From Limanda limanda (Eukaryota; Chordata; Actinopteri; Pleuronectiformes; Pleuronectidae), in NCBI RefSeq assembly GCF_963576545.1, contig NC_083646.1, positions 19,397,163 through 19,461,162 on the forward strand: DNA of 64,000 nucleotides. Reading direction: 5' to 3'. Below, piece after piece: positions 51,961 to 64,000 of this stretch. The notes below the pieces were generated by a model, which made no database searches, was not told the DNA's origin, and worked only from the letters and a program-made list of their open reading frames with translations. The translations under genes were made by a program, and so were the position numbers. The stretch's first letter is position 1. Each line of letters begins with the position of its first letter.

Positions 51961-54029
51961 CCCCGTGAAATGTTCGACGTGCCACTCATTGTCAGTGTCA
52001 GCAGAGTGTATCTTCATGTAGGAATGGGTCACATCTTCTTTTCTTGATTTAATTGACTCAAGACTGTAAATATATTTGTCTGGAATAGTGATGGTGATCT
52101 TTGACAGTTTGCCAGATTAACTGATGGTTAAGTAAGCGTGAGCCTCCATTGTGTTAAAGAAATCTGACATATTGACTCCATCATCAGTTCCCCCACTTTC
52201 TGTTTTACTCATCTTTAACCAAACCTGCTGTGTGTGACAGACGAGGAAGGATACTAACTATTTTTCTATTATGGCGACAACAGGTTACAACGCAACTGGT
52301 GAATTAATGGCATGAATTCATATTAAGCATATCTTACTGTATATAATTAAAAAAAACAGGTATTTATCATTTCAAAAGCATGCAACTGATTATTATTTTT
52401 TATTTCTATTACAATAGTTTAAATAAACCTCAGTATTTGAAATCCAATTTTGCCTGGATACACCTCTCCATATCCACATCCACATGGACCAGAAAGCCTT
52501 TTTTGCTTAACCTGGCTCGGGTTGTGTTGGCACCACGCGAGCAATGTCAGGATGTATTTCCTCTCAAGCAAGTGAAGGGGTCTGCCACTGAGCCACAATC
52601 TGCACCCGCTTCTCAGGCAGGCTAAACCCTTTGACACCACAGTTTTTAATTAAAATTACATTAGGAGTAATCAGCCGAAAGAGTTAGGGATGGAGAGAGG
52701 GGTTGAGAGAGTGGAGGAAGGTTGTGGATTGATGGTGTTTTCACCCAAAAAACATTAGTTTCTGCTGCCAGGTCAGTAAATATGTTGCTATTGCTATGTC
52801 TGGTGGTAGTCCCTGAACCTGTAATGATTTCTGGGGCTTTTACATTATTATACAATTTAAAATAAAAGGAGTAACAATACAAAAGGATAATTGTAATAGC
52901 ACATTACTTACAATCTCTAGTTTTGTACAACATTGCGCATTGCAATGAAACTGGCCAGTGTGCTAATTAGTGTAGGGTAAATGGTAAAAGTGAGATTTAT
53001 GTTTGACAGCTCCCTCCAGTTACCGCATCATCCCCCTGTCCTGTTCTGACACGCTCAGCAGTGCATCCGAAAATCCGTTTGTCAAATGAAGTTTTGTTAA
53101 ATGGGATTTTTTTAGAGACACATCTGGCTTTTCTCGCTGCATCTGTAAAAAGGACAGCCCGAATGTTAATGTGACTTCCTTCTTCCCAGAAACAGGAGAG
53201 GACTGGAGAGAGAAGGATACAAAGACTCCATTCATTCTCACTTGAGGGGCTCTCACCAAGATAATTATAAGCTTTATGAAAGTACACAGCAGAAAGTGGC
53301 AGAAGCCCACCAAAAGAATGGATAGGCAGGAGAAGAAAATTACTTTTCCCCTCTGCCTTTGCTTTATGCCCCCTTTAACAAGAGATGAGACGGCGATGGA
53401 TGGAGGAGGCCTTCTTCAGGAGGCATCCTGGGGCTTTTGCGGCAAGGCAAACAGGAATGAGGGGGAGCATTCAGCCCTTCTTGTGTTTCTTCCAATCATT
53501 AAGACGGCAAACCTTTGACCGCTCCACAATGACCAGAGTTTTCCTTCATTACATGGTCCATCTTGATGAAAAGATGAAGAGGACGGAGCTGACGAGGGGG
53601 ACAGAAATGAGGACCACACCATTTGAATAGGAGGTTGGTATAGAATCCACTCGCACTAAACAACACCACAAGAGAACATCTTGTCTTTTGATCAAGTTTT
53701 TTTCCCGTCTGTCTCTCTCCCTTTTCTCTGTCCAGAATATGATCCTCTCTAGGTTTCTCCGCGCACGTAGCCTAGACTGCGCTGAGTGTCTGAATGCGGT
53801 TAATTATCTAAAAGGAAAAGTTTGTACCTGTTGAAAAGCTACCCTTGGCTGCTTGGCTTGTTAATGCCAACAAAAAGCAGCCGTAGTGGATGGTCAGAGG
53901 ACACCTCATGCTGCGGAGAGCCTTTCAGACATGTCCCTAATATGAATGCAGTGGTGAGAGCTCCTCTGAATGCACGCAGGGGAGAGGAAGATAGGCAGGA
54001 TGGAGAAAGAAAGGGATCGGGAGTGTAGT

Positions 54030-54048
54030 GGGGGGGGGGGGGGGGGGG
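54030..54048 (+). repeat. Poly(G) run, 19 bases
   Basis: Nineteen consecutive G residues, able to form a G-quadruplex and prone to polymerase slippage or sequencing error in exact length. Confidence 0.9.
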
Positions 54049-55202
54049 ACATCTTTTACCTCTCCATCTATAATTACTCCAAATGAAGAATAGGCTGAAG
54101 AAATGGCCGGTGAGACTATCCATTATGACAGGGGGGAAAAAACACCATCAAGAAGAGAAGGCAAAGAACAAGATCGATACTTTTTTCATGGATAAAAGAG
54201 AAGAGAATTTTTTTTAATAACACCTCAGACGTAACTATGTATGGGCATCAGCGTGCGTGTGTTCGGGTAAAATCACATTTATGACTTTTGAATGCACAAA
54301 AGCACTGTCTAGGCTCGATAAAGTGCAGCATTACAGTTTCTTCACTCTGTCAGTCCTGCGCTGCAGGAAAGTAATGCTTAAGAGAGATCTGTGCATCCCG
54401 CATGTATGTGCATGTATACGCTCTGAGAAGTTATTAAAAAAGAGTTTGCAGCATGCAGGTACTTTTACAAGACAAGAGCTGGGTCTCTTCTTTCTCCTCA
54501 GTCAGTGCGGTAAATGGCCTGTAAATGTTTTCACGCCTTCACACAGGGAGACTCATGTGAGGGGAAGCAGCTGGGCGAGGTCAAACTCGGCCCACGGTAT
54601 TCTACTTCTCGTTGTACCTTTCACACCCTAAAGTGTTACACAAAGCATCGAACACAGACACACACTCACGTACATACAGGGCAGTGAGGTGTTGCACATA
54701 CCAGAAGTATCCAGGTTGATATTATTAAGTAACAAATCAATTAAATCGCTAAAAGAAATAAAGTTATATATTGTCTATACAATGCGATATAGGTAACCTA
54801 GGAAATATAGTTATAGAAATTATGAAATGCAAATTTATTTGATAAAATGTAAGGGTTCTTTAAGAACAGATCCAAACTGGATACAGTCTTGGCAGACACA
54901 CGTATTAAATATACCTCCTCTGAACCAGACGATGCTTCCATGCCACCGGTAAAGTATGAAAAGGCCACATTCTGTGTTTTATTTGTTGATGATCCTCTGA
55001 GAATGTGACTAGCACAGGAGGTTTGTGAGCAATTGACAGTGCTTTTAAAGGATCAGTAGGTGTGTGTGTAAGTCTGCAATAAATCACACTGAAAATGGTG
55101 GAAAATACACTTTGCAAAGGATGATGCAAATTAGGAAACCTATCTAACAGCAGCATGTTTATTCAATATAGACTCGTCAATTCAACACGCTGTGCCCCGC
55201 AT

Positions 55203-55232
55203 GCGTGTGTGTGTGCGTGTGTGTGTGTGTGA
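55203..55232 (+). repeat. (GT)n microsatellite, interrupted
   Basis: GTGTGTGTGTGCGTGTGTGTG followed by a GTGAGTGAGAC edge. Confidence 0.85.
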
Positions 55233-58200
55233 GTGAGACGGGTACAAGAGTGGGGGTACGGAAGAACACAGGCCTCGCACAGGGGATAGGTGCTAAAATA
55301 TACAGTGAGAAAAACTCAGTGAGAATTTGACAGCTGAGCAACAGGGAGGAATGGGGCGGGAATGGAGGAGTTGGGTGTTTTGTAGACAATAACAATCTAT
55401 TTTTATGTAGTGGTACATATTTCCATCAGGAAACAAATGTATGATCTGAAGTAAATAAAATGGTTCTTTTGTGGGAGTTGTATTTTGCTATGGAATCACT
55501 ATGGGGCTTTGTTTTTTGATCTTCAAATTCCTTGCATTTTGATCCACTAAGTGTACACCTATTTACTATATATTAAACATATAAAAGTATGAAGAACCAC
55601 AGTTTTTGTCAGAGCGTGAAAAATGTCACAGACATTGAAAACTATAAATATTTTCCTTACTCATGTTGTCTTTTCCATTTTCTCCAAGATAAATCAAACG
55701 AGTGCTTACATGCAAACACATACACACATACTGATATAGCCTTCACACACACACGTACACATAGCACATGGAGCACGGAAGCAGCCTCTCAATTATCAAC
55801 CTCTCCTCGCTGCTCTCAACACCTCATGTTCCTCTGCTAATGACTGGATTAAAGCTTTGATCAAGATGCACTTAACCCATAAACAGCAGCTACCATTCAC
55901 ATACCATCAAAAAGCCAATTAAAGGGAGCTGGGACTTCAATTAAGCTCGACATAGGCCAGACGATATCACTGGGGTTTTGTTTGTGGGTGAGAGAGGAGA
56001 CGGGACAGTGACACAAATTTGGGGCAGATTATAAAAATAGAATCATTTAATTCTGAGGTGATTTAAATTTGTTGAGAGTAACATATACAATAATACATAT
56101 ATTTTGTATATACAGGGCTGATGTAAGAATAAAAGCCAACCATGGTTCCCACAGTGAGCGTACACTGTAAAAAGGGTGTTGGGTATTATTACAGAATTTT
56201 TAAGTTTTAAATTGTCACTTTATGTCAAATTCATTAAAAATATAGTGTTTTTGTTAATTCAAGTGTTTGGGTGGAGTGTCAGATTATTGAATTTTAATGA
56301 CAATTTCTGAGTAAATATGAAAGAGTATGTCTCCTGAAACATAGCAAAGTCCTTATTTGTAATTTGACAAGAAGATAATTAGCAAGGCAGACACGAATCT
56401 AGGAAAATGCAAGCATCCAGATATCAACCAGATATAATTATGTCTGTTTAGCTGCTTAGTTTTGATGTTTTTTTCTTGTCATGGCGAAGACGGGCTTCTG
56501 TCACGGAGATTGTTGCCTTCAAAGCAGTTACCAATTCAGAGTGGCATTTCTACTTCCAAACTTATAAACAAAGCCGATTAATTAACTCTCAGGCTTATAC
56601 CTCTGAACCATAAAGAGCTTACAAATTACCTTGGGGGAAGTGATTACAACCATGGAAAACAATAAATCAATCAATGAATCTAATGAAGCCTGCACGCCGT
56701 CGCCGGCATTACATTCTTATTCGTAGTCATCTGTGGAATAACAATGGGAAAGAAGGGGATCGTAGTTAAATTGTTAATCATAATGTGATACCACAGTCAG
56801 CAGATTCCCCATATGAGAAAAACATGCTCAGGGTCCTATCAGCTCGGAGAGGGGACATAATGCAGAAAATATACTTTCCACCCCACTGGACAAAGAGATG
56901 TTCGTCGGAACAAAATGCACAATAGCTTTGTTCTGTGAGAGAATTGGTCATCACAGTGATGGATTTTAGTTGTTTAAATTTAATGTTTAAATTTATTCTG
57001 CTAAAATATCATAGATATGAGACATCTGACCAGCTATACTGTATGTTTGCTTAATCAATGAGTATAATAACCCTGTAGGGATTCCTCCAGAGCCATTTTC
57101 AGACGGAAAATTGGGACTTTCACATGTGAATAACACAACAGGAGATTGTTCTGATTCTGAACAGATGTTTTCACCACCTCTGTCTCTTAGTTTTTTAAGC
57201 TTAATATCTGTTGCATGTTAGAAGCATCCCCAACTTTCTCCCTCTGAATTTTCTGGTTATTTTTCTCTTATGGGCTCACTGTGACATTTTCTGGACATTT
57301 TAGGGGGCCGGCAAAAAAAAAATTCAAGAAAATGTTGAGAACAATTGACTAACCCTAACCATAACCCTTGACTCGGTCATTTGCGTTCTCACATACAGCC
57401 CCTCTGGATCATTTCCAGTATGGGGCTCAGGTGACTTCTCGCTTCACAGGGAGGTCAGAGGTCAGCCAGGTAAAATGCAGCTTTGAATTGCAAAATGCAC
57501 TGAAAAAAGACACTCAGGCAATAGCTGACTTAAATTTGATGAAACTTCATTAATTTGTCTGTTAACAACCAAATTTATCTTTACAGTGTTCATAATAACT
57601 TGCTCAGCAGCACTTCAGCAGGAACGTTTGCACTTTAAGTTATCTGGCTCAAAGTTTCTCATCCTAATCACTATAGACTAAGCAATTGAAGCAGAGGGTG
57701 TGTTAGCGTCTGGATTTTCCAACTAGAATTTTAATTTTACACCAGCGTATGTCGAAAGCTTTTTTTAAAGGTGTGTTTCTATCACTTTGTGAACTTGTTG
57801 TTTGAACTCGAAGGCATTTCCATCTCCGAGGATCAACTAAGTCTTATCAAGGCAACATCTCTCAATTGTGACACAAGATCAAATTGTGATGGGGTTTCTT
57901 TGGAGGGGGTTGCTGACACTGGCAGATTGGTGGGCAGGAATTCTTAACAGTACAGATTGGGTGATAATGAAGAAGACTTAATTGGCTTTGGCCTTCGACT
58001 TGTACAACTTCCTGTCAGATAAGTGATATTGGGAGTCATGGCTCTTGGCTGAAGAAAGCTTCTGGGAAGATGAATCTCTTGCGTGAAGTTGTGATCCGGC
58101 TGAGCTGACAAGGCTCAGACACTTGATCATCAGTGAAATGGTTTGAGCTCTTGAGGCAAATACAGGCATTATGAAAAGTTAAATAATGTTCTACTTTAGG

Positions 58201-59784
58201 TTTGGACACATTTTAAAGCTTCTAATATAGAATAGGAAAACATCATTGGGTAAAGCTGTTATTTTCCTTTGTTAGGAGTTTATTACAGTACATTTCACTG
58301 TGAATGAAATTCAGGAATCCAGACCAAAAGAAGCTGAGGACCACTTAGAAAAATCTACAATTTAAGTGAATTTATTTCACTGCTACATCGCCTCAATGCT
58401 ATTTTATCAGCCAGCTCTTTTTCTGCAAAAGACATCCTTAATCTTAATGGGACTAACTGGTAAGTAATGGTTAGATAAATGGGATTTAACACTCCTCCTG
58501 TATTTGTAGAGAGATATTCAGAGAGATAGCCTCCCAGTATAAAGTCATGCAAACGGGATCTCATTAGCAAATGCAAATGAGAAAACACCAAATCTTCGCG
58601 GAGAGGCAGAAGTGTATCTCCATGGGATAGCTGGAACATGACAGCTCACCAACCGCCCCCACGCTGAGCACCAAATGTGATGGTCCGCTCCTGCTGCTAC
58701 TCTTAACAGGATGTAGGACCGAACCATAAACGTAAGCGTAGGGGGGAGATTGGGGAAGAGGTCACTTGAGGCCTTCACCTTCTGCCATCTTAAGCCCCGC
58801 TGCAAAAACTCTGAGTGGTGAGTATTACATAGTAAAAAAAACATTATTTACTATGATGGCATTCACAACATTTTAAAGAAAGCGCTTTGATAAATTGTCC
58901 CACCAATAACTTTGAATAATTTATTAATCAAGTTATACTAAAATACATGTCACACTACAAATGTGTAATTCTTCTTCAAGTTCAATTTTGATCTGGGAAT
59001 AAAAAACTTGACAAATGAAGTCTGTTATTTATGCAGTGGGAACTAACTCTCCGATGATGAATTGTGAACATTTTAATAGCAAATTTATCCGCTGATTCTT
59101 TTCTTTTTACCAAATTTTTCTCTTGCAGATTACATCACATTAGTGGTAAAGATATTTCTGGTTTTCTTTATGACCTTTGATATCAGCTGATCAGCAACAA
59201 AGGCCAAAAGCTGAGTTCAATAAAAAATGTATATCCATAGCCCATATTCACAAATCACAATGTGTCTCCTCTGCCCTTGACCCTCAACAACAGTAAGGAA
59301 AAACTACAACAACAAAAAAATGATTAAATTGATAATCAATGAGGTTTGTATGTCGGAGGGGTGTTGAGAGGGTATTTCCCAGGAAACGAGACAGGCAAAC
59401 CTTCAAATCCATTCAGATCCCTCCTCTGAGAACGTGTCTGCCGTGACATCACATGCTGTGGCGGGCAGAGATCCTGGCATGGAGTCAGACCAACAGACCT
59501 TCTGCTGCCAGCGGGGGGCCAGTGGCCCAGGGCAGGTCTGCGATGGCCAGGTCACCAGCTTTTTTCCTGCCTGGTATGAGCGCTGCGGGAGAGGTGACCG
59601 GCAGGATGGCAAGATGTCAGACGCAGCCCTTTAGATGTGTCAAAAAGCAGGCACAGCTAGGGGAAGCTGCTCGGTGCGTGTGAGGAGGGAGGCCAGTCAC
59701 TCAGGCTGCCCAATGAACACATGCAGCCAAACAGCAGTATGTCCTATACACAAGTGATGTTTCCAGAGAGCTAGTTAACATGAG

Positions 59785-60000
59785 CAAAGCTGTTGCTCAG
59801 AAGTTAAAGTGGGTTGTCCACGAACCAGATGGTTGGTGGTTCGAGCCGTGGCTCTTCCTCGCTTCTAAATGTCCTTGAGCAAGATATGAAACCCAATATC
59901 ACACCCTGAAATGTGTGATTGATGGTGATAGAAGAGGTGCTGCATATAATTGCACTGTTTTGTGTGTGTGTGTCTCTGTGTCTGTGTGTGTGTTAAATGT
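59785..60000 (+). mobile_element. tRNA-derived SINE fragment, plus orientation
   Basis: GGTTGTCCACGAACCAGATG followed by GTTGGTGGTTCGAGCCGTGG contains a canonical pol III B box (GGTTCGAGCC, about 59838-59847). AAATGTCCTTGAGCAAGATA then TGAAACCCAATAT follows, and then a TGTG-rich segment. This order (B box, 'gtccttgagcaagata', 'aacccc', TG repeat) is that of a very common teleost tRNA-type SINE as I remember it. The usual 'agcgctatataaat' tail is not recognisable, so the copy is diverged or truncated. It is a different family from the SINE at 12405-12705. Confidence 0.65.
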
Positions 60001-60870
60001 AAAGATCTTTGCGTGATCATCAAAGTGCATTTATCATTTAATAACAGGTTAAATGTGCTTGAAGTGAAGAGTAAGACATATAAGTCAAACAATGAAAAGG
60101 ACATAATAAAGATCCTCAAAAAAATCCACACATAAACCCTGCTTGAGAAAAAAAATAGTGTGTTAAATGTTTTTTATAAAAGAAGTTAATTTACTTCATA
60201 AAGAATTATTCAAAAATCTTGCTTAATGTGCACTGCAGGTCTCATGTTTCCATCTGATTCGTCATTCTATCACACTTGTGGTACGGCTGTGACTGGCTCC
60301 ACACTTGTGATGAGGCAGAATTATATTTGTACATACATGTGTCAAACTGAGAGTCCCCGTTTAGCAGAAAAAAACCCTTTCTCGTGTCAAACTCTGCACT
60401 TACGTCATTCTTCTCAACAGTACAATCATGATATATATTTTTTGAGAGGGGAATCATGAAGGAGGGAATTGCAGTCAGCGAGTGTGAACTACTGGGACAG
60501 AAGAGGCTTATATAGAAAGTGCAATAGAAACTTTCAGGACACCACACATTCTCACTTCTGACTCGTTGGTTTTACCACCAAAGCATGTGACCGTATGTGT
60601 TTGTGTGTCGGATGGAGGTTCGCTAAATAAAGAAAGTGAATGCTCTGTACTTCTCCAAACTGACATTTCTAATACTTTGTATAACATTTTAAGCTAAATG
60701 GAGCTCGAGAAATGGCCAATAACTATATGCCGACGTTTTTTAAAGCATATCCGTTATAATTTGAATAATATGGATTAAAATGCTTGAAGAACTTTTTAAA
60801 AGAGCTTCTTCATTGAACCAGTTGTGTCCAGGCTGCTCCACAGACATGTTTTTGAGTCCTGAGATCTGTT
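60001..60870. other. Gene-free stretch
   Basis: AT-rich sequence without recognised exons or repeats between the SINE and the palindrome at 60883. Confidence 0.45.
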
Positions 60871-60882
60871 TTCAAGAAGGTT

Positions 60883-60910
60883 CAAGAAGGTTCTTTAAAG
60901 AACCTTCTTG
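60883..60910. repeat. Perfect 28-bp palindrome (MITE-like core)
   Basis: CAAGAAGGTTCTTT at 60883-60896 is mirrored exactly by its reverse complement at 60897-60910 with no spacer. The GGTTCTTTAAAGAACC core, and the words GGGGTTCTTTTTTATTCTAT and TGGTTCCAGTTAGCACC nearby, recall a dispersed fish MITE built on 'ggttctttaaagaacc'. A direct repeat TTCAAGAAGG (60871-60880, 60881-60890) precedes it. Family assignment is from memory. Confidence 0.85.
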
Positions 60911-61194
60911 CTAAGGGGTTCTTTTTTATTCTATGGAATCACTCCAAAGATTTTTGGTTCCAGTTAGCACCTTTAATGTTCTGTGTGTGGATTACATACA
61001 TACATTTAACAGAGTAAACAGGACCTACTGCACACAGACTAGGTGAATTCTCACTCTAGGTTCATGACTTCTTGAGATAATCAAGCACTCAATTAGTTTA
61101 TCAGTGCAATCAGCAGAAAGTGTATTAGCTTTAGACTGTTTGCTGTTCAAACAGTTTACCCAAATAGTTGATTTGTCTTGTTTGATGTGCGCTG

Positions 61195-61336
61195 TGTTTA
61201 TTTCAGAGGTGGGGACCTGCCTCACTAATCTTTTCACTGTCTTTATCATGTAAACGCTCCACCATGCAGCCGAGCAGCAGCAGCAGCTGATCGCGTCTGG
61301 TCCTGTGAGGGGAGCGGGTCTCTAAGCTGCTGAAAG
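61195..61336 (+). other. Candidate non-coding 5' exon
   Basis: The GC content rises and the segment ends in TGAAAG then GTGAGC, a strong donor after 61336. It contains a nine-codon uORF (ATG at 61264, MQPSSSSS then stop). It sits 2.6 kb upstream of the candidate start codon of the right-hand gene and could be an alternative first exon. No direct evidence links them. Confidence 0.25.
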
Positions 61337-62329
61337 GTGAGCCATTAACATCATGTGTAGTCTGAAACTGGTCTGCTTTGAACCCAAGGAGCTTGAGCTA
61401 TCGAAGAGGAAACAGTTTGGTATGGGCCCATTTAAAGTCTTTTGTGACGATACCTCCAGTGTATATTCTGGTGTCAAATCAGCAGCATGTATACTCAGCA
61501 CAGTGATGTTAGTATGTGAGTCAACTTGTTTACCTTCTGATGCAGATATTTTTGATGAAAAATATAATGTTCTCAATCTATTTTAGTGTCACTGAAGATA
61601 AGTCTTAACTTATTTGTCTCTTCACACCCCTCAGCAATGACCTGAGGGATTAGTCAAGAAAACTCAATCTGTGAAGCTTTGGCAACACTAGGAATGAAAA
61701 ATGAAGAAGTTTACTCCATTTGATGCCTTTATTATTTTCATTGAGGTCCATTTTCTTATTTCACAGTTGGCCACATCTTACAACATGTTAAAGGTAAAAC
61801 ACTGCAGTGGCTGAAGCGTGACATGCATGGCTCTACGGTTTGGTTGCTTTGAAAAGTTGTAGAAAGACTCAAACTAAAACTATATATATTGCTAAAACAA
61901 TATAAGGATTATTTCAATAAAATTTCCATCAATAGAAATATAAGAAAGGATAAAAATAACAGTTTATATCTATCTTTGAATTCAACAGATATAATAATTT
62001 GACATTTATTGTGAAATGTATCAATATTGACTGATCTGCTAAGTTTTGGCCACTACGAATTCAGATCAGCTGCACCTCTCATATTATTTCTCTCTTTATG
62101 TTGAATTTGGTTTTATGCAGTTCTCTTCAAAGTCTTTGCACGGGAATGAGAATGATCCAGGTTATATGACAACACTAGGCACTCGTAGGGTCACTATCAA
62201 CTCACTGTTGAGTGGCACACCCAGAGCCCAGACTATGGGAATATTCCCGATGTCTCTGATGGGACGGAAACAGGTCACGGGTGGGTTGGGATGCTTCCTC
62301 GCCCTTCATACACCTTGACTGTGACGCCG

Positions 62330-62649
62330 AGGATCCCCTGCCCCTCCCCTGGAGAGCAGAGGAAAGTCTGCTAATAGGCTGCCATCGGTGCGTCATGGCC
62401 ACAAGTAGAGAGCAGCGGTGAAAGCGGGAGTGCGCCTTTACGCACGGATCAGTCCGCCTCCACATGGCTCGGTTGTTATCTCCCAGCTGGCTCCCTCCTC
62501 GACCCCAAACACAACATGATGCCATGTGCTGCTAAGGACTCAGCTCCGCAGGTCGTTGACGTTACCCGAGTTTTTATTTAGTTTGATATATTTTATGTGT
62601 GCGCGTCTTGAACTTGACTTGTAAAGAGAAACGGGAATAACATCACTTG
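62330..62649 (+). promoter_or_regulatory. Promoter and 5'UTR exon of a gene running off the right edge
   Basis: A GC/CpG-rich stretch (about 62330-62560), including CCCCTCCCCTGG near 62340 and AGTGCGCCTTTACGCACGGA near 62430, is followed by a moderately AT-rich exon. That exon ends in CACTTG then GTAAGT, a consensus donor after 62649. An acceptor (CTGTCTCCAG before 63817) and a start codon follow 1.2-1.3 kb downstream. A TSS somewhere in 62400-62600 is inferred. Confidence 0.45.
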
Positions 62650-63967
62650 GTAAGTCTGGCTTTTTATCATTTTTAAATTGACGCTTGAATTTGATTACTG
62701 CTACTTATTTGATTATTTAGACATTTTATTTCAACAAGAAATCAAAATGTTATCTTCCCGAAACACCACAAAAATAATGTTATATTTGAAGTTAGTTGGA
62801 GGAAATTAATGCGAATTATAATGTTTTTGTTTTGTTTCACTGCAAATTTATTTTTATTTCATGTCTATATTGTTGTTTTCTCGATGGGTCGTTTTGATTT
62901 ATTTGTTGTCATTTCTCACATTGAACTGTCTGATCCACGAAACATCACAGGTTTTGTCAAACGGAAAAATAATTGGCTATTTCCCCTTCACGTCGGGTTT
63001 TCCGTTGGGACACGGGACCGCATCAGATGTGAATGAACGCAAATCCATTAACTCTGAATAATAATATAGGATTATCAGCACTGCGTAGGAATACGTTTGT
63101 TCACAATGAGTTTCAATTTGCCCAAAAATATTTCTATATTATGTATAAAAATGTAAAGCCAAATTTATAAAAATGTTCTCTGGTGAATCACATAAATGAT
63201 CTCAATGTGCCAATGGTTTTAGTCTGGGGGTGGGAGAGTTTAGTTTGAAAACTACACCCTAAAATATATATAAATTTATAAGCTTGAATATATAGTTTGT
63301 TATTTGACAAGAAGATAAGAAGAAGAAGCTGACTCTTAATTTAAGGCGGCTCCTTCGATATCAGCCGGATACAACACAGGTCACCAATCTGAAATATATA
63401 TTATTACCATATTAACCATTCTTACGTTGCAGATTTAGGTTCTAAAATTTAGTTTCTTTGATATCTAAAAAATGTCCTTTATAATAAATTAATACAAATA
63501 TAGAATAAAAAGGAAGGTATGGAGCCATCTGGCAAAGATGACATGTTTTTAATTTACAGTAAATCCACTGATTTTTAGAAGAAGACACTGACTGAAATAC
63601 AACATTTCAGTTCTGGGATCAGACTTCACAGCCACACCCTGATACGCCCACTAGGATCTTCAGCCTGGGTATTGATGTGTCTCTTTATACAAACATTTAC
63701 CTGCACTTCACGCGCTTGGCACACAATTAGGCCTTCCGAGAGTTGGTGACAACAGATTGAGGACGTTATATTTGTAGCTCAGACCGTCCTTAACCCCAAT
63801 CTGTGTCTGTCTCCAGGATTTAGACGCGACTGTGTGCAGGCAGGAGACACCTGAACTAAAGTAGATTCAGTGACTCTTGACAGGGAAGAAAAGTCCTCGG
63901 GCAAGATTGGTGTCAACCGGGATCAACGAGAGCAATCGACCCCTGAGCCAGGACCAGAGAAGCAGCC

Positions 63968-64000
63968 ATGCTCGGCGGTGAAGGAGAGAGCAGCACTTTC
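63968..64000 (+). CDS. 5' end of a protein-coding gene, truncated by window edge
   Basis: The exon begins at 63817 after a pyrimidine-rich acceptor (CTGTGTCTGTCTCCAG). It has no ATG before 63968, stop codons in all upstream frames, and a good start context (GCAGCCATGC, purine at -3). Eleven codons are visible: MLGGEGESSTF. I cannot identify a family from these. In tetrapods EOMES lies divergently next to CMC1, on the strand this gene occupies, so eomes (a T-box transcription factor) is the leading positional hypothesis. The residues do not match the tetrapod EOMES start MQLGEQLL convincingly, and a different gene or upstream ORF is possible. Confidence 0.35.
   Translation, partial: MLGGEGESSTF

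Larger units (their letters stand above)
51961..59784. other. Gene-free stretch, candidate regulatory sequence
   Basis: No gene was recognised. It contains a G19 run (54030-54048), a (GT)n-rich segment (about 55203-55232) and several stretches rich in homeodomain/POU-like words (56570-56830; 58545-58600 with ATTAGCAAATGCAAATGAG). A GC-balanced patch lies at about 59405-59700. In vertebrates the flanks of developmental regulators such as EOMES are rich in conserved enhancers. Conservation cannot be judged from one sequence. Confidence 0.35.

Noticed and set aside
59434..59683. Overlapping + and - frames of 66-76 codons in a GC-rich patch
   Set aside because: All three frames are open because of base composition. 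No splice sites or known motifs are present, and a non-coding element is at least as likely.

Overview
The window looks like nuclear DNA of a teleost fish, probably a percomorph. It has vertebrate genes with short introns, long (CA)n and (GA)n microsatellites, a decayed Tc1-like transposon, tRNA-derived SINEs and other fish-type dispersed repeats. There is no operon-like or prokaryotic gene organisation. I cannot name the species.

Two protein-coding genes can be reconstructed exon by exon. AZI2 (also called NAP1, a TBK1/IKK-epsilon adaptor) lies on the + strand. It has seven coding exons between 32934 and 39030 and a predicted length of 396 aa. CMC1, a mitochondrial twin-CX9C protein, lies on the - strand. 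It has four coding exons between 48237 and 42418 and a predicted length of 107 aa. The two genes converge tail to tail with 3.4 kb between stop codons. From memory, this is the same arrangement as human 3p24.1 (EOMES - CMC1 - AZI2 - ZCWPW2 - RBMS3).

Layout: 1-30.6 kb is gene-poor. It holds dispersed repeats, microsatellites, a block with two nested tandem duplications (7.7-8.1 kb), a minus-strand SINE (12.4 kb), a mirrored (CT)n/(GA)n pair (13.4-13.8 kb), a Tc1 relic (22.0-22.5 kb), and two weak exon candidates (18.6 kb +, 26.7 kb -). A four-copy tandem array of about 258 bp per unit (29.5-30.6 kb) abuts the probable AZI2 promoter (30.8-31.1 kb). AZI2 and CMC1 fill 31-48.3 kb. CMC1 has a compact promoter with ETS, CRE and ZNF143-like motifs. 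From 48.5 to 62.3 kb no gene was found, but several GC-balanced, homeodomain- or octamer-motif-rich stretches could be regulatory. At the right edge a promoter-like region with a 5'UTR exon (donor after 62649) and a second exon (from 63817, ATG at 63968) appear to start a + strand gene that runs off the window. By synteny this could be eomes, but the 11 visible residues do not prove it.

The two genes serve unrelated cell functions: AZI2 in innate immune and autophagy signalling, CMC1 in cytochrome c oxidase assembly. Their adjacency reflects conserved synteny, not a shared pathway. I found no convincing undescribed system. The most unusual structures are the tandem array next to the AZI2 promoter, the microsatellite touching a CMC1 splice donor, the adjacent perfect hairpins at 12.7 kb, and the candidate orphan exons.
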